Below, in pieces: positions 5,835 through 5,986 of a DNA stretch of 5,986 nucleotides (positions are counted from its first letter, which is position 1; the number at the start of each line of letters is the position of its first letter). The notes beneath the pieces are model-generated. The model was not told the DNA's origin. It saw nothing but the letters and a program-made list of their open reading frames with translations, and ran no database searches. The stretch is from Pseudomonadota bacterium (GTDB taxonomy: Bacteria > Pseudomonadota > Alphaproteobacteria > Rhizobiales > Hyphomicrobiaceae): positions 1-5,986 of the forward strand of contig JAEWIJ010000153.1 of NCBI GenBank assembly GCA_023387235.1, given 5' to 3'. The translations under genes and the position numbers were made by a program.

Positions 5835-5986
5835 CTATATGATGCATTTCCACGCAATCATATTACGCCGAAGCCAGATTTCCTGCCGTTTGACGTATTG
5901 CCGGGGCTCGAGTTTCCCCGCCTCGCCCGCCGCCTGAAGATCCATCTCCCCCTTACGGTGCGCGATGAGCGGCCGGAGCCCATGCG
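5835..5986 (-). CDS. miaA: tRNA dimethylallyltransferase, C-terminal end (partial)
   Basis: The minus-strand frame is open from the window edge to a TAG at 5835-5837 and encodes 49 residues. The tail includes LRPLIAHRKGEMDLQAA, then EAGKLEPRQYVKRQEIWLRR, ending NMIAWKCII. This matches the C-terminal end of MiaA, whose family pattern is T/R-RxYAKRQxTWxRR followed by a Trp-containing tail. MiaA transfers a dimethylallyl group to A37 of tRNAs that read codons starting with U. Because the 5' part lies outside the window, the call rests on this short stretch. Position just upstream of ilvB agrees with a gene order I recall from Rhizobiales. The complementary plus-strand frame is also open and has similar third-position composition, but its product shows no family resemblance. 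Confidence 0.75.
   Translation of the reverse strand, partial: HGLRPLIAHRKGEMDLQAAGEAGKLEPRQYVKRQEIWLRRNMIAWKCII

Noticed and set aside
5835..5861. Eight-codon leader peptide MIAWKCII before ilvB (two terminal Ile codons suggest attenuation)
   Set aside because: It is in frame with, and best explained as, the last residues of MiaA. It has no ribosome site of its own and no terminator/antiterminator pair follows.
5649..5986. Plus-strand frame open to the right edge, divergent from ilvB
   Set aside because: It looks coding by composition, but it has no ATG before 5982, no ribosome site and no family resemblance. The complementary minus frame matches the MiaA C-terminus and ends in a stop.

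Overview
The window is GC-rich, with codon third positions strongly G/C. Its protein families look like those of an alphaproteobacterium, probably Hyphomicrobiales (Rhizobiales). The evidence is the style of the acetolactate synthase subunits and a MiaA C-terminus lying just upstream of ilvB. The genus cannot be fixed from the sequence.

Right part (about 1603-5986, all minus strand, read right to left): the last 49 residues of tRNA dimethylallyltransferase (miaA), a 186-bp gap, the catalytic subunit of acetolactate synthase (ilvB/ilvI), a transglutaminase-like cysteine protease-fold protein, a glutathione S-transferase-family protein, and the regulatory subunit of acetolactate synthase (ilvH). 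From ilvB to ilvH the gaps are only 52, 26 and 20 bp, so these four genes are probably one transcript. IlvB and IlvH together make the enzyme for the first common step of branched-chain amino acid synthesis. Here their genes are separated by two unrelated genes of about 1.6 kb in total. No ilvC follows ilvH in the window.

Middle (1191-1580): a convergent plus-strand gene encodes a 112-residue predicted secreted protein. It is a signal peptide followed by almost nothing but a 20-residue repeat (four copies and the start of a fifth). I do not recognise this repeat family, and it is the most novel-looking item here. A 30-bp hairpin between this gene and ilvH can serve as terminator for both.

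Left part (1-839, minus strand): a 76-residue hypothetical protein is followed after 29 bp by the N-terminal 193 residues of an unrecognised membrane protein that runs off the left edge. The roughly 350-bp region 840-1190 lies between divergent genes and should hold both promoters; it contains a few small dyads but no gene.

The window is mostly core metabolism plus two uncharacterised pieces. I see no CRISPR array, transposon, RNA gene or phage element. Two of the real genes, the left-edge membrane protein and the right-edge miaA tail, are partial and had to be read directly from the minus strand.
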